Source of the DNA: Mesomycoplasma dispar
GTDB taxonomy: Bacteria > Bacillota_I > Bacilli_A > Mycoplasmatales > Metamycoplasmataceae
Assembly (NCBI RefSeq): GCF_000941075.1
Contig: NZ_CP007229.1
Coordinates: 124,001 to 188,000, forward strand
Reading direction: 5' to 3'
DNA length: 64,000 nt
Each line of letters begins with the position of its first letter. Position 1 is the first letter of the stretch. Below, piece by piece: positions 53,305-64,000 of the stretch. The notes under the pieces were generated by a model, which saw only the letters and a program-made list of their open reading frames with translations, searched no databases and was not told the DNA's origin. The translations under genes were made by a program, and so were the position numbers.

Positions 53305-53767
53305 TTTCCTTCCTTTCAATTATAAATTAAGAAATTTTAGTCTTTCAGATTGAAAAAAAACTTTTACTTCAAAAAGTTTTTTTATTGTCTTTTTTTTGGA
53401 GAAAAGATTTTAAATTTCTTAAACTTATTTTTAGGCTTTAATAAAAAACTGGATGCATAAATCTAATCAAAAACAAACTGAATATATTTGTTTTCTTGAA
53501 AAAATCAATCTAAAACCCATCCACTAAAACACCTTTTACTCGATTTTAGACTGATTTTTTCGATCTTAAAAATGAAAAGTGTAGACATTTTTTCACTTTT
53601 ATCAAACATTTTAGGTAAAATTATGATAAAAAGATAACAAAAATTCCCCTTTATTGTTAAATAAGTGTTATAGACAATTTATTATTCTAAATTTTAAATA
53701 TACTCGAGAATATTTTGGACTAGACATTTTTTATAAATAAAATGAAAATAATATGAAGGAAAATAAA
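53305..53767. other. Divergent intergenic region with long inverted repeat
   Basis: 460 bp between the divergent T4SS-like and hsd operons. Arms AAAAAATCAATCTAAAA (53499-53515) and TTTTAGACTGATTTTTT (53544-53560) pair with a single G-T mismatch over a 28-nt loop. Promoters for both operons must be here; AT-richness prevents a firm choice. No gene. Confidence 0.55.
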
Positions 53768-56700
53768 ATGCCACATAACTTTTTTAGCTTTAACGAAGCA
53801 ACAAGAGTCCAAATACCAGCATTAGTTCATCTTACAAGACTTGGTTATGAGTATGTGGGCAAAATTTCAAAGGATTCTAATGTTAAATACGATTCTGATA
53901 CTAACATATTAATAGAAATTTTTGAGAATCAGTTTAAAAAATTAAATCCTAACTTTGAGGGTGAAGTTAAAAAAATTTTAGAAAAAATTAGGCAAGAACT
54001 AAATTTTAATGACATTGGCAAAGCCTTTTATAAAAGATTAGTTTCAGTTAGTGAAAAATTAATTGACTTTGAAAATATCGAAAATAATGTCTTTCATTTT
54101 ACAGCGGAATTTACCTATAAAAATGGAAACGAGGAATTCAGACCAGATATAACTTTGTTTGTCAACGGTTTGCCACTAGTTTTTATTGAGGTTAAAATAC
54201 CAAATAACGAAGATGGTATGATCGCTGAACGTAAACGGTTGGAAGACAAAAGATATTCAAATTCCAGTTTTCGAAGATTTTTTAACATCACACAACTAAT
54301 GATATTTTCTAATAATATGGAATATCCAGATTTAGGGGGAATAACACCAATTGAAGGTGCTTTTTATGCAACAGCCGCAAAAGATAAATCTTTTTTTAAC
54401 TATTTTAGAGAAGAACCTGTTAATGGTGATGAGTTTTACTTTTATAATAATTTTTTGTATAAAAGTATTAATCCTGAAATTGAAAAGAAAATTTTAGCCG
54501 ATTTTAACTCACAAATATTACATAATTTACCAGAATATCAAAGAAATTTGGAAAAAACTACCCCGACAAATAGGATAATCACCTCAATGTGCAGTCCAGA
54601 AAGACTTTTATTTTTAATAAAATACGGAATTGCATATGTAAATTCAAGAAAAGAAGAAGATGAAAAACTCATTGAAATTCAGCAAAAACACATAATGAGA
54701 TATCAGCAAATGTTTGCCCTACTTGCACTTAAAGATAAAATTACCCAAGGGATAAAATCAGGAATTATTTGGCATTCGCAAGGAAGCGGAAAAACGGCGC
54801 TTTCATATTATTTAACTAAATATTTAAGCGATTATTTTGCAAGTAAAAATCAAGTTGCCAAATTTTACTTCATTGTTGATAGAATTGATTTATTAGAACA
54901 AGCAAAACAAGAATTTGAAGATAGAGGTTTATCAGTTAAGGTCGCCAGAAATAGAGCAGAATTTACGGAGCAATTTCGAAAAAACCAATCAAAAGAAGGG
55001 AATGGTGGGAATTTAGAAATTACAGTTGCTAATATCCAAAAATTTGATAAGAATGATAAAACCAAAATCTCGCTTAAATACGGAATTAATTTGCAAAGGG
55101 TTTTTATAATCGACGAAGCTCACCGTGGTTATAAAATTGAAGGCACTTTTTTATCCAATTTGCTTAATGCTGATAAAGATTCAATAAAAATCGCTCTAAC
55201 TGGAACACCACTTTTAAATAAAGAGCAAGCAACTAAAAAAGTATTTGGCAATTATATACATACTTATTATTATAACAAGTCCGTTAATGATGGTTATACT
55301 TTAAAAATTATTCGAGAAGATATCGAAGTTTCATATCGCCAAAAACTTATGGAAATATATGATCGTATTTTTATTGGGGTTGAGGAAAAAGATATTAAAA
55401 TTAAAGAAATAATCGAACATAAATCCTATGTAAGCGAGTTTTCTAAATACATTATTTCCGATCTAAATGAATTCAGAAAAGTTTGAAATGATAAAACTCT
55501 TGGAGCAATGATTGTTTGTGAAAGTGCAGAACAAGCACGAAAAATATACGAAATTTTCGATCAAGTTCAAGATAGTCTAAATGAAAAGAATTCTGCTGGA
55601 ACCAGACTAAAAGCAGAATTAGTTTTGCATAATGCTGGCGATAAAGAAACAAGAAAAAAAATCATCAATAACTTTAAAAAAAATATGGGAATTGATGTTC
55701 TTATTGTTTTTAAAATGTTATTAACTGGTTTTGATGCCCCAAGATTAAAACGATTATATTTAGCACAAAAACTACAAGATCACACTTTATTACAAGCAAT
55801 TACTCGTGTTAATAGACCCTATGGAAATATGCGTTATGGTTATGTTATTGATTTTGCAGATATCAAGAAAAATTTTGAAGAAACTAATAAAAGATATTTA
55901 AATGAACTTGCAAATTTTAATAATGATGAAATAAATCTTGATTTTAATGATATTTTAGAAGATAAGGATAAATTACTTGAAAAAGTTAGAAAAGCAAAAA
56001 ATATATTAGTTGAATACAAAACTACCAATTTAGAGGATTTTGTAAGTCAAATTTCTGGAATTAATCAGAAAAGAACTTTGTTAGAACTTAAAAAAATTCT
56101 CATTGATGCAAGAGATGCTTATAACATTGTTAGAAGTTTTGGTAATGATGAACTTAAAGAGAAATTTTCAAAAATTCAGATTGTCAGTTTGTCTCAATTT
56201 ATTATTGAATTGCAGAAAAGAATTAAAATGATTAACCAAAAAGAAGCATTTGAATCCTCTGATCTGATAAAACCGATATTCAACTTGGCAATGTTGAATT
56301 TTGAATTCAGTTTTAATAAAAATTTTGAAGAAGAACTAGATATTGTATCAAAAACTGAATTTGAGGAAAAAGTAAAATTAGTAAGACAGATGTTAATCAA
56401 AAACAGTGATTTTGGTAATTTAGATCCGAAAATTGCTCCATTAATATTTGAATTAATAAAACGTATGGAGAAAAAAGGTTTTAGTCAAAAAATAGAATCA
56501 ATGGAAGAATACTATGAATTATACCAACTTTTTAAATCTATTTATACTGAAGGAAAAATATCCCTAAATAAAAATCAAGAATTAGCAGCAAAATATAATA
56601 ATGATGCAAAATTTGTTCGCATTCACAAGGCAATAAGAGAGGAGAATCAAGAAAGAGAAAAGGATGGAAAAGATTATATTATTTCTCAAAACGAATATGA

Positions 56701-56935
56701 AATAGTTGATCTTTTAAATTTCATTAAAGAAAATCTAGATAAACAAATTTATGATAACAAGAATATCTTAAATCAACCACATTTTTTTGACATAATTATA
56801 ATGACTGAAGTATCAAAAGCATTTAAAAGAATAGGGATAAATGGTGATAAAGATGCTAAATCTAAAAGAGAATTTCTTAAAGATCTAATTAAAAAGGAAT
56901 ATCTAAAACAATTAAATAACAAAGGAGATTTTTAA
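53768..56935 (+). CDS. hsdR: Type I restriction enzyme, R subunit
   Basis: 1055 aa, one frame with a TGA-Trp at 55484; ATG 53768 is chosen because AAGGAAA lies before it (an ATG at 53753 is upstream of that site). Nuclease domain: DITLFVNGLPLVFIEVK with Glu141 and Lys143. Motor: Walker A SQGSGKTA near 337-344, DEAH at 449-452 and TGTPLL after it, then a second RecA-like domain (LIVFKMLLTGFDAPRL, QAITRVNRP). It translocates unmethylated DNA and cuts at a distance, in complex with HsdM and HsdS encoded next. Confidence 0.95.
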
Positions 56936-56937
56936 AA

Positions 56938-58584
56938 ATGAATTTATCAGTAAGAGAAAAAACAATTAAATTAATCGACGAATTAAAATCAACCTGCCAA
57001 ATTTATGGTATGGGAAATGATGGCAATGAATATAAAGTTATTACTCAAATTTTTTTATATAAATTTCTAAATGATAAATTTGGTTATGAAATTAAAAAAA
57101 TAAGCAAAGAATTAAATAATGCTGAAAAATGAGAAGAAACTTATTCTAATATGTCAAAAGAGAGTCGTGATAATTTATTCGACGAACTTGGACCAACAAT
57201 TCCACGATTAGATCCTGAACATTTAATTGCAAATCTTTGGAATCAACAAAATAAAGGTAATTTTGCATCAATTTTTGATGCTACATTGGTTAGTATCGCG
57301 ACTAAAAACGAAGATATTTATGTAACTCAAACAGTCGAAGGTTCTAAAAGCCAGTTTTTTGAGCCCCTCACAGTTTATATCGAAGATGAAAGTCGGCGTT
57401 CCGCATTTGCTACAGCATTAATCGATAAATTAGTTAATTTTTCATTTGAAGAAGTTTTTGGTGAGGGTTATGATTTTTTCGCGACTATATTTGAATATTT
57501 AATAAAAGATTATAACACTAACGGCGGTGGAAAATATGCTGAATATTACACACCACAATCAATTGCAACTATTATGGCTCGTTTATTAGTGGGTGAAGAT
57601 GGTGATTATCACAGTGTTGAAGTTTATGATCCTTCTGCTGGATCGGGAACACTTGTAATTGCGCTTTCTCACCAAATTGGTGAAGAAAAATGCACAATTT
57701 ATACGCAAGATATTTCACAAAAAAGTAATAAAATGTTAAAATTAAACTTTATTTTAAACGGTCTTGTTCAATCACTGGAATATACAATTCGGGGTGATAC
57801 ACTAATTTCGCCTTATCATAGAACCGATGATAGAAAAGATTTAAGAACTTTTGACTTTGTTGTTTCTAATCCGCCTTTTAAAATGGATTTTGCCGAAAAC
57901 CGCGAAAAACTAGCAGATATGCCAGCAAGATTTTGAGCTGGAGTTCCTAAAATTCCTGAAAAGAAAAAGGAAAGTATGGCAATTTATACCTTGTTTATCC
58001 AACATGTTATAAATTCATTAAAACAGAAAACTGGAAAAGGTGCAATCGTTATTCCGACTGGGTTTATAACTGCAAAATCAGGTATCGAAGCAAAAATTCT
58101 TAAAAAAATTGTTGATGACAAAATTGTCTGTGGTTGTATAAGTATGCCCTCAAATGTTTTTGCCAACACTGGAACTAATGTTTCAGTACTATTTTTTGAT
58201 AATGCCCGAAATCATAATAAAGTTATCTTAATTGATGCATCAAAATTAGGCGAGGACTATCAAGATGGTAAAAATAAAAAAAGAAGATTGACAGAAAAAG
58301 ATATTAATTTAATTATTAACACATTTCGCAACAAAGAAAGTGTTGATGATTTTTCAGTTGCAGTTAGTTATGATGAAATTAAAGACAAAAATTATTCGCT
58401 TTCAGCTGGGCAGTATTTTGATATTAAAATCGACTATATTGAAATGAGTCCTACTGAATTTGAGACCAAAATGACTGAATATAAAACACAACTTCAGGAA
58501 TTTTTTCAAGAAAGTCAAAAATTAGAAAAAGAAATTATGGAGCAATTGGATAAATTAAAGTATGGGAACAACAAAAAAAGTTAA
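56938..58584 (+). CDS. hsdM: Type I DNA methyltransferase, M subunit
   Basis: 548 aa. AdoMet motif I DPSAGSGT at residues 231-238, catalytic motif NPPF at 311-314, and an N-terminal helical HsdM domain (LSVREKTIKLIDELKSTCQI). It methylates adenine in the site chosen by HsdS. It starts two bases after the hsdR stop with AAAGGAG upstream, and overlaps hsdS by 23 bp. Two TGA-Trp codons. Confidence 0.95.
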
Positions 58585-59626
58585 ACTTAGTGAAATTGCT
58601 CGCTTTATTGCAGGACAATCACCAGAATCAAAATATTTTTCTAGAGATTCTAGTCTAACTCCATTTATGCAGGGTAATAAGTCTTTTGGAAGACTTTTTC
58701 CTCAAATTAATAATTATACTTCAAAAATTATTAAAATTGCAAAACCTGGAGATATTTTAATCAGTGTGAGAGCACAAGTTGGTGATTTAAACATTTCTAA
58801 CAAGAATATTTGTATAGGTCGTGGTTTAGGAGTTATTAGCGGGATAAAAATTGATAATAAAAGTCTTTATTTTGTAATAAAAAATAATATTAAAAATTTT
58901 ATTAAAAAAGCAAATGGAAGCACTTTTTCTTCTGTCACTAAAGATGATATAAACAATATGGAACTAATAATTCCAGAAAAAGGACTAGATAATATCACAA
59001 ATCTTTTGTGAAAAATTGAAAGCAAAATAACAATGAACCAACAAATAAACGATAATTTATTATCTTTTGCTCGTAAAAAATATATGCATTATTTTTTTAA
59101 AAAAACTGCAAATGGCAAGATAAAAAATGTAATTTTTGAAGCTGAAAAATCAAAAATTTTGGTTGGTCAAGCAAAAACCTGCAATGGCAAATATCCTTTT
59201 TTTACAAGCGGTTCGTCAATTTTATCATGAGATAAGTATTTTGTTGATGGAAGATATTGTTTTCTTAATACTGGCGGGAATGCTGACGTAAAATTTTATG
59301 TTGGGAAATCAGCTTATTCTACCGATGCATGATGCATTTCCGCAAATAATAATATGGCAGATTATCTTTATCTTTTATTACTAACTATAAAAGAAGAGTT
59401 AGGTAAAAAATATTTCAAAGGTACTAGTCTAAAGCATTTGCAAAAAGAATTATTAAAACAGAAAGAAATTTATATACCAACAAATAGTGAGTTGTTATTT
59501 TTTAACAAAGTAATTCAACCTATGTTTGATTTAATTTCCAAAAATACAAAAGAAACCTTGAACTTAATTGGAATTCGCGATTTTCTTTTGCCACTTTTAA
59601 TGAACGGGCAAGTAGAAATTAATTAG
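58562..59626 (+). CDS. hsdS: Type I specificity subunit HsdS (expressed copy)
   Basis: 354 aa. Two target-recognition halves: TRD1 (residues 1-about 155, KVKLSEIARFIAGQSPESKYF) and TRD2 (about 180-310), each followed by a helical spacer (MNQQINDNLLSFARKK; TKETLNLIGIRDFLLPLLMNGQVEIN). The central spacer codes for INDNL exactly at recombination site A (59040-59059), and site B lies five bases after the stop. Recombination there would swap the C-terminal half and so change the recognised sequence. It overlaps hsdM by 23 bp. It is a little short of the usual 400 aa, like other mycoplasma HsdS. Confidence 0.93.
59040..59059 (+). repeat. hsdS inversion site A
   Basis: AACAAATAAACGATAATTTA within the central spacer of hsdS. 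The 17-bp core AAATAAACGATAATTTA is shared by all four sites. Confidence 0.88.
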
Positions 59627-59631
59627 AAAAC

Positions 59632-59651
59632 TAAATTATCGTTTATTTGTT
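59632..59651 (-). repeat. hsdS inversion site B
   Basis: Exact 20-bp reverse complement of site A, five bases after the hsdS stop. The preceding 50 bp are also repeated before site D (one mismatch). Confidence 0.88.
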
Positions 59652-59666
59652 ATTTGTTTTTCCTCT

Positions 59667-60641
59667 TTATCCGATATATTTTTTATGTGCAGTTTTTACA
59701 TTGGTTTGCTTGACCATTGCATATTTTAAAGTAGTATCGACCTTTTCGTGTCCTAAAAGTCGTTGAACTTGTTCGATTGGCATTCCTTTGTCAATTGCGA
59801 TTGTTGCTAAAGTTCGTCTGAATTTATGCGGATGGACTTTTTTAATGTTTAATTTTTCGCCAATTTTTCTTAATCTAGATTCTATCCCGTTAATTCCAAT
59901 TCTATTATAAGGTCATTTTAATGAGACAAAAAGTGCTTTATTATGATCAATTCTGGAATTTAAGTAATTTTTTAAGTGTATTTTTGTTCTTGCATCGAAA
60001 TAAACTATTCGTTCCTTGTTTCCTTTTCCGATTACAATACATTCTCTCTCGTTAAAATCTATATCTTCAATGTTTAGTTTAACAAGTTCACCAACTCTCA
60101 TTCCAGTCGATGCAAGTATGTCAATTAATGCTAAATCTCTAGAATTTTCAACATTATCACGCATAATTTCCAATTCTTCATCAGAATATGTTTCTTTTAT
60201 TGTAATTGGTGATTTAACTTTTTTTATTCTCCGCGCTGGACTTTTAATTATATGATTTTCATCTTCGAGTCAAGAGAAAAAACTCGATAAAATTCTTCGA
60301 ATATTGTCGATTGTGACTTTGCCTGAATTGTTAATTTGCTGATAATTTGTCAAATATTGTCTCAAATCACTAGTCTCAATTTCGTTTGCGTTTTTGTTTA
60401 TCCCGTTAAACATTGAATTAATAGTGGAAATATAATATTTAACTGTATTTTCGGAACAACCTTCAAGTTTTTTTGAATCAATAAACAAATTTATTAATTC
60501 TTGATTAGAATAATTTTCTTCTTTATTTTCAAAAATTTTTACAAACTCATTATCAAGAACATTTTCAAGTTTATGAATTTGTTGATTATTCAAACAACTT
60601 TGCATTTTTTGTAATATATTTTTGATAATTTTTTTCTTCAT
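59667..60641 (-). CDS. Tyrosine recombinase (XerC/integrase family), probable hsdS invertase
   Basis: 324 aa; ATG 60641 is preceded by GGAGGG. An N-terminal SAM-like core-binding domain (SKKLEGCSENTVKYYISTIN) and a catalytic domain with Arg in TGMRVGEL, Lys in GKGNKER, HxxR in HPHKFRRTLAT, His in LLGHEKVDTT and the nucleophile Tyr in LKYAMV. It joins and cuts short inverted sites. It lies between the hsdS halves and their shared sites B and C, so it probably inverts them, as HvsR does at M. pulmonis hsd loci. XerC/D-type housekeeping function is less likely from context. Confidence 0.92.
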
Positions 60642-60721
60642 TATTTTACCCTCCAAATTAAAGAATAACACAATGAAGGTTGAAATCTAGATTTTAAGCC
60701 ATGTAAAAACTAGATTTATTT

Positions 60722-60738
60722 AAATAAACGATAATTTA
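60722..60738 (+). repeat. hsdS inversion site C
   Basis: AAATAAACGATAATTTA at the 5' end of the silent C-terminal hsdS half, in the same orientation as site A. Confidence 0.88.
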
Positions 60739-61434
60739 GAAAAGCAAGCAAAATTATTTTATGATTATTGATTTAATCAATTTGATTTTCCGAATGAAAA
60801 TGGACAGCCATATCGTTCATCAGGTGGAAAAATGGTGTGAAATGAACAATTAAAGTGTGAAATTCCAGAGGGTTGAAAAATAAAACCATTGCTTGAATTA
60901 GTAAATTGAGAAAGTAATAGCCAACCACCAAAAAAGGATTTTATATACGAATCGAGAGAAGGTTATATAAGATTTATTCAAAATAGAGACTACGATAGCG
61001 ATAACTATATAACGTATGTACCACTGACCAAAAACTTAAGTATTGTTGATCGTTTAGATATTCTTATAGATAAATATGGTGATGCTGGAGTAACTCGTTA
61101 TGGAATTGAAGGCACATTCAATGTTGCATTAGGAAAAATAAGTGTTAAAAATAAGAATTATAAAGAATATATTAGATCTTTTTTGAGTAGCGAAGGTGTA
61201 TATAATTTTTTGCATAATTCGTGTTTAGCATCAACCAGAGCATCTCTAAATGAATCTAACTTAAGAATATTGAACGTTGTAATTCCAAATGAAAAAATTG
61301 TTTTAAAATATGAAAAATTAGTAAACAAAATACGATTAAATATTTTGCAAAATAATGACAAAACGCGAGAACTAACTAATCTTCGCAATTTCCTCCTCCC
61401 GCTTTTAATGAATGGGCAAGTAGAAATTAATTAG
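60722..61434 (+). pseudogene. Silent C-terminal half of hsdS (TRD2 cassette)
   Basis: The frame is open from the site C core (INDNLEKQAKLFYDYWFNQFDF) to TAG 61434 with TGA as Trp, ending LLPLLMNGQVEIN like the expressed hsdS. It has no start codon, ribosome site or N-terminal half, so it is a donor cassette. The first residues (INDNL) are encoded by the recombination core, so joining at site A or at the minus-strand N-half would give a complete HsdS. Its TRD (MVWNEQLKCEIPEGWKIKPL...) is unrelated to the expressed TRD2, so specificity would change. Confidence 0.9.
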
Positions 61435-61967
61435 AAAACTAAATTATCGTTTATTTTAGTATTTAATTCAATTTTTTTATCTAAAATTGAAAGCATCATT
61501 CCGATTTTTTTTTGAATACCTAACGGTGGGCATAATAATTCATATTCAGAAAATCTACTTTTGTTTATAATGGGAACAACTGTGGAATTTTTACTATGAA
61601 AGTTAAGAGTTTTTCCTAATTCTACCATTGCATAATAAATAAAATCCACATCATATTTTGAGCTAGGAATAAGCGAATTTATTTGCTGATTAGTAACTGT
61701 TTCTTCTGTTGTTATTACAACTTTTCCTACAGAAGCGATACAACTTACACAAATTGCATTTGGTGGTATCACTGAGTTTTTAACGGATATTTTACCTTTT
61801 TCTGTAATGTATTTTTTTGTTTTTCTAACGTATTTTACGGACATATCATCTGAAGGTGTTAAAAAAGGAATATTACCGTTATAATATGAATTATTTGATG
61901 TTTTTGGTGTTTTTCCAGTAATAATCCGACCAATTTCACCAACTTTTCTAATCTTCCAATCAGACAT
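61431..61967 (-). CDS. N-terminal half of a second HsdS, ending at site D
   Basis: 178 aa: one TRD (MSDWKIRKVGEIGRIITGKTPKT...) and a first spacer ending LDKKIELNTKINDNLVF*. The last codons are the recombination core (site D). GAAGGCG lies before the ATG. Only half an HsdS is encoded; inversion of the 60722-61456 cassette between sites C and D would fuse it to the silent C-half. Some half-size HsdS can dimerise, so it might also act alone. It converges on the silent half with a 4-bp overlap. Confidence 0.88.
   Translation of the reverse strand: MSDWKIRKVGEIGRIITGKTPKTSNNSYYNGNIPFLTPSDDMSVKYVRKTKKYITEKGKISVKNSVIPPNAICVSCIASVGKVVITTEETVTNQQINSLIPSSKYDVDFIYYAMVELGKTLNFHSKNSTVVPIINKSRFSEYELLCPPLGIQKKIGMMLSILDKKIELNTKINDNLVF
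61440..61456 (-). repeat. hsdS inversion site D
   Basis: Reverse complement of the 17-bp core, at the end of the minus-strand half hsdS. The 50 bp on its left repeat the DNA before site B. Confidence 0.88.
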
Positions 61968-62339
61968 ATTTTCGCCTTCACTAATTTAAAATATTCTAGT
62001 ATAACTTTTAAAATTAATTTTAAAAATAAATCTTAATAAATTTTATCATTAGTTGACTGATTAAGTAAGATATTTTAAAATTGTTCTGATTTTAAAAATG
62101 CAAAAATCTTATATTAGACTAGTTGAAATGAAGATTTAAATTAGAAAAATTCAGTTTAAAAACCAAAAATTTTGATCAGATTTTAAGTAATTTTTATCTT
62201 CTGATTTGAAAAAATTTCTATAAATTTAAAGTCTGGCGCAGAAATTAATCTAAAATTTGATTAAAAAATTTTCAATTAAAAAGGATAAAAATTACAGGGC
62301 ATTTAAGTCTTGGAATGGGAAAAATGGTTCAAAAAATTC
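61968..62339. other. AT-rich spacer before the decayed IS
   Basis: About 370 bp without an open frame. It should include the promoter of the minus-strand half hsdS and the lost left end of the IS relic. No clear -10/-35 pair is chosen. Confidence 0.45.
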
Positions 62340-63117
62340 AAAGAATTCAAAAATTTGACTGAAAAAGAAAGAAAAAACAGTATACAAAAATCCTTTTGAA
62401 GACAAAATTATTGAAATTTTTTATGAATTAGAAGCAAAATGCGGCTGACAAAAAGTGCAAAAAAACGCTTGAAATTAAGCACGGAATTACTTTAAATGAA
62501 AGAACGCTTGGAAGAATTTTGAGCCGAAACGGACTGAGTGGTAAAACAAGACAAGCAAAAAAACGTCGGGAAATAAAGGATGTTTTTGTAAAAAGTCAAG
62601 ATTTTGTCAAAAGATATTTCAATGGTGTGAACGCAAATATCGTTGCAACAGGTCTAACTTATATTAAATCACCAAAAGATATTCTTGATAATAATGTTTA
62701 CTTATCAATCGCGATTCATCATAAAAGCAAAAAAATTATTAACTGAAATTTATCCACTTCTAATGAGTTGAACTTGTATATTCGCATTTAAGCAAAATAA
62801 AATTTAAAGAAAAATGATACTTACATTCTGATCACGGATATCAATACTCATCAAATTTATACAAACAAATGGCAAAGGAAAATAATGCGATAATTTCAAT
62901 GTCGAAAATCTACAATTCAGTTGATAATCGTGAAGTCGAATATTTCTTTTTGAATTTAAAATCAGAATGTCTAAGTCAGATAAATATTAAAAAACTAACT
63001 TTTGTTGACTTAAAAGAACAAATAAAAAATTATCTAAATTTTTATAATCAAAAACGTATACAATCTAATTTAAACTGAAAAACACCAGAACAAGTTTGGA
63101 GAAGTTTATCTTTTTAA
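62340..63117 (+). pseudogene. Decayed IS3-family (IS1221/IS150-like) transposase
   Basis: Recognisable pieces lie in different frames: TLGRILSRNGLSGKTRQAKKRRE and GLTYIKSPKDILDNNVYLSIAIH (first catalytic region) near 62500-62745, then HSDHGYQYSSNLYKQMAKENN with the second Asp near 62827, and NREVEYFFLNLKSECL with the Glu, ending QKRIQSNLNWKTPEQVWRSLSF. At least three frameshifts and several stops separate them. It is unlike the three intact IS copies in sequence and represents an older element. The right end near 63118-63140 matches a short relic at about 25172-25199. Confidence 0.85.
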
Positions 63118-63160
63118 ATTTGTCTAATTTTCGTGTCCGAGTCTGAAAACATAGGGTTTT

Positions 63161-64000
63161 TTAACTTTCGCTTTCATTAGTCTGACTATCATTAACAGTT
63201 TTTTTAATCAAACTAACTGATGTGATTTCATCACCTTCTTTGAGTTTGATAAGTTTTACACCTTTAGTTTTACGACTAATTACTGGGGCTGTGTCAAGAT
63301 CAATTCGAATTGCAAAACCTCTTTTGGTAATAATTATCGCTTCCTGACCTTCCTTTATAGTTGAGACAAAAATGAGATCGCCAGCTTTTGAAGAATCAAT
63401 GCTCATAAGCCCTTTTGTCGCTCGACCTGTAACTCGGTATTCCTCAACTGGTGTTTTTTTACCAAAACCATTTTTACTTAAACTAAATACAAAATCATTT
63501 CCGTGAGTGAAACAAGCACCAATTATTTTATGTCCTTTTTCTAAATTAATCGCTTTGACTCCGATGGAAGCGCGTCCGCTATTACGTAATAATTTAATTG
63601 GTCAACGGTTCACAAGTCCTTGTGATGAAGCAATTATTATGTCAATATTTGGATCATCAGGAACGATAAATGCTGAAACCAAATAGTCATTTTCGACCAT
63701 TTTCAGGGCAATTTTCCCATTTTTCGGAATGTTTCGAAATGCTGAAAGTTCCGTTTTTTTAATATTTCCAAAAGCAGAAACTGTAATTAGTCAATGATTT
63801 TTGTATTCTTGATTTCAGGCAATCAAATTGGAAATATTTTCATCTTTTTGCAATCTTAAAAGATTTAAAAACGGAATCCCTTTTCCTTGCTTCGAACTGT
63901 CAGGAATTTGGTGTGAACGCAATTTAAAAATTTTTGCATTTGAAGAAATTATTAAAAGATCGCTGAGAGTGTTCGTAATACATAGTGATTTTAGTTCATC
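63161..64000 (-). CDS. gyrA: DNA gyrase subunit A, C-terminal part (truncated by window)
   Basis: 280 visible residues of the C-terminal beta-pinwheel, made of repeated blades such as LLIISSNAKIFKLRSHQIP, DIIIASSQGLVNRWPIKLLRNSGRASIG, DFVFSLSKNGFGKKTPVEEYRVTGRATKG and AIIITKRGFAIRIDLD. This domain wraps DNA for supercoiling. The stop is TAA 63161, after an acidic tail. GyrA is favoured over ParC by the EEYRVTGRATKG blade, but with the catalytic half outside the window ParC is not excluded. Confidence 0.8.

Noticed and set aside
59667-60641. Prophage integrase
   Set aside because: No phage genes or att-like duplications of a tRNA are near. The gene is enclosed by hsdS halves and their inverted sites, which explains its presence better.

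Overview
The window is about 64 kb of very AT-rich DNA from a mollicute that reads TGA as tryptophan. Nearly every long gene (whiA, ppa, ptsG, hsdR, the adhesin-like genes) is broken by in-frame TGA codons at positions where tryptophan fits, and reads through under translation table 4. A P97-like/P102-like adhesin gene pair, a free-standing 5S rRNA gene, a minimal SufS/SufU pair and IS3-type elements point to the Mycoplasma (Mesomycoplasma) hyopneumoniae group (hyopneumoniae, flocculare, ovipneumoniae, dispar and relatives). I do not assign a species.

Layout. 1-4550: the 3' end of a P97-like gene and a complete P102-like gene. 4681-7129: 5S rRNA, whiA, a Bax-inhibitor-like membrane protein and ppa. 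7375-13000: a nucleoside-type importer (BMP lipoprotein, double ATPase, two permeases). 13075-17049: tdk, tRNA-Gly, HPr and the fused glucose-type PTS permease. 17454-20747: a large secreted protein with a degenerate nuclease-like fold. 20946-25118: a fused Type IIG restriction-modification gene split by an IS3-family element, followed by a frameshifted unknown gene on the minus strand. 27156-28559: a second IS copy. 28628-33342: a minus-strand housekeeping block (nusB, an unlabelled 153-aa gene, tlyA, sufS, sufU, an rluB-type gene, and a 98-aa gene). 33748-42073: deoB, a C39-peptidase ABC exporter, ybeY, cdd, era, a GDSL-like lipoprotein, a YhcH-family gene and rpsT. 42122-43526: a third IS copy.

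43630-53304 is a tightly overlapping five-gene minus-strand operon resembling the mating-pair part of a mycoplasma ICE: a DprA-like protein, a pilin-like VirB2-type protein, a VirB6-like membrane protein, a VirB3-VirB4-like fused ATPase and a 1205-aa surface protein. No coupling protein, relaxase or transposase of an ICE is visible in the window. 53768-61967 is a Type I restriction-modification locus (hsdR, hsdM, hsdS) followed by a tyrosine recombinase and two extra half-hsdS genes. Four short inverted and direct copies of one 17-bp core lie exactly at the hsdS half-junctions, which is the architecture of a DNA-inversion shufflon that changes sequence specificity. The window ends with a decayed IS3-type relic and the 3' part of gyrA.

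The observations I rate highest are the hsdS shufflon, the DprA/T4SS-like operon, and the three near-identical IS copies. The IS copies carry unusually long 15-bp target duplications, and two of the three sit inside transcription-terminator hairpins.
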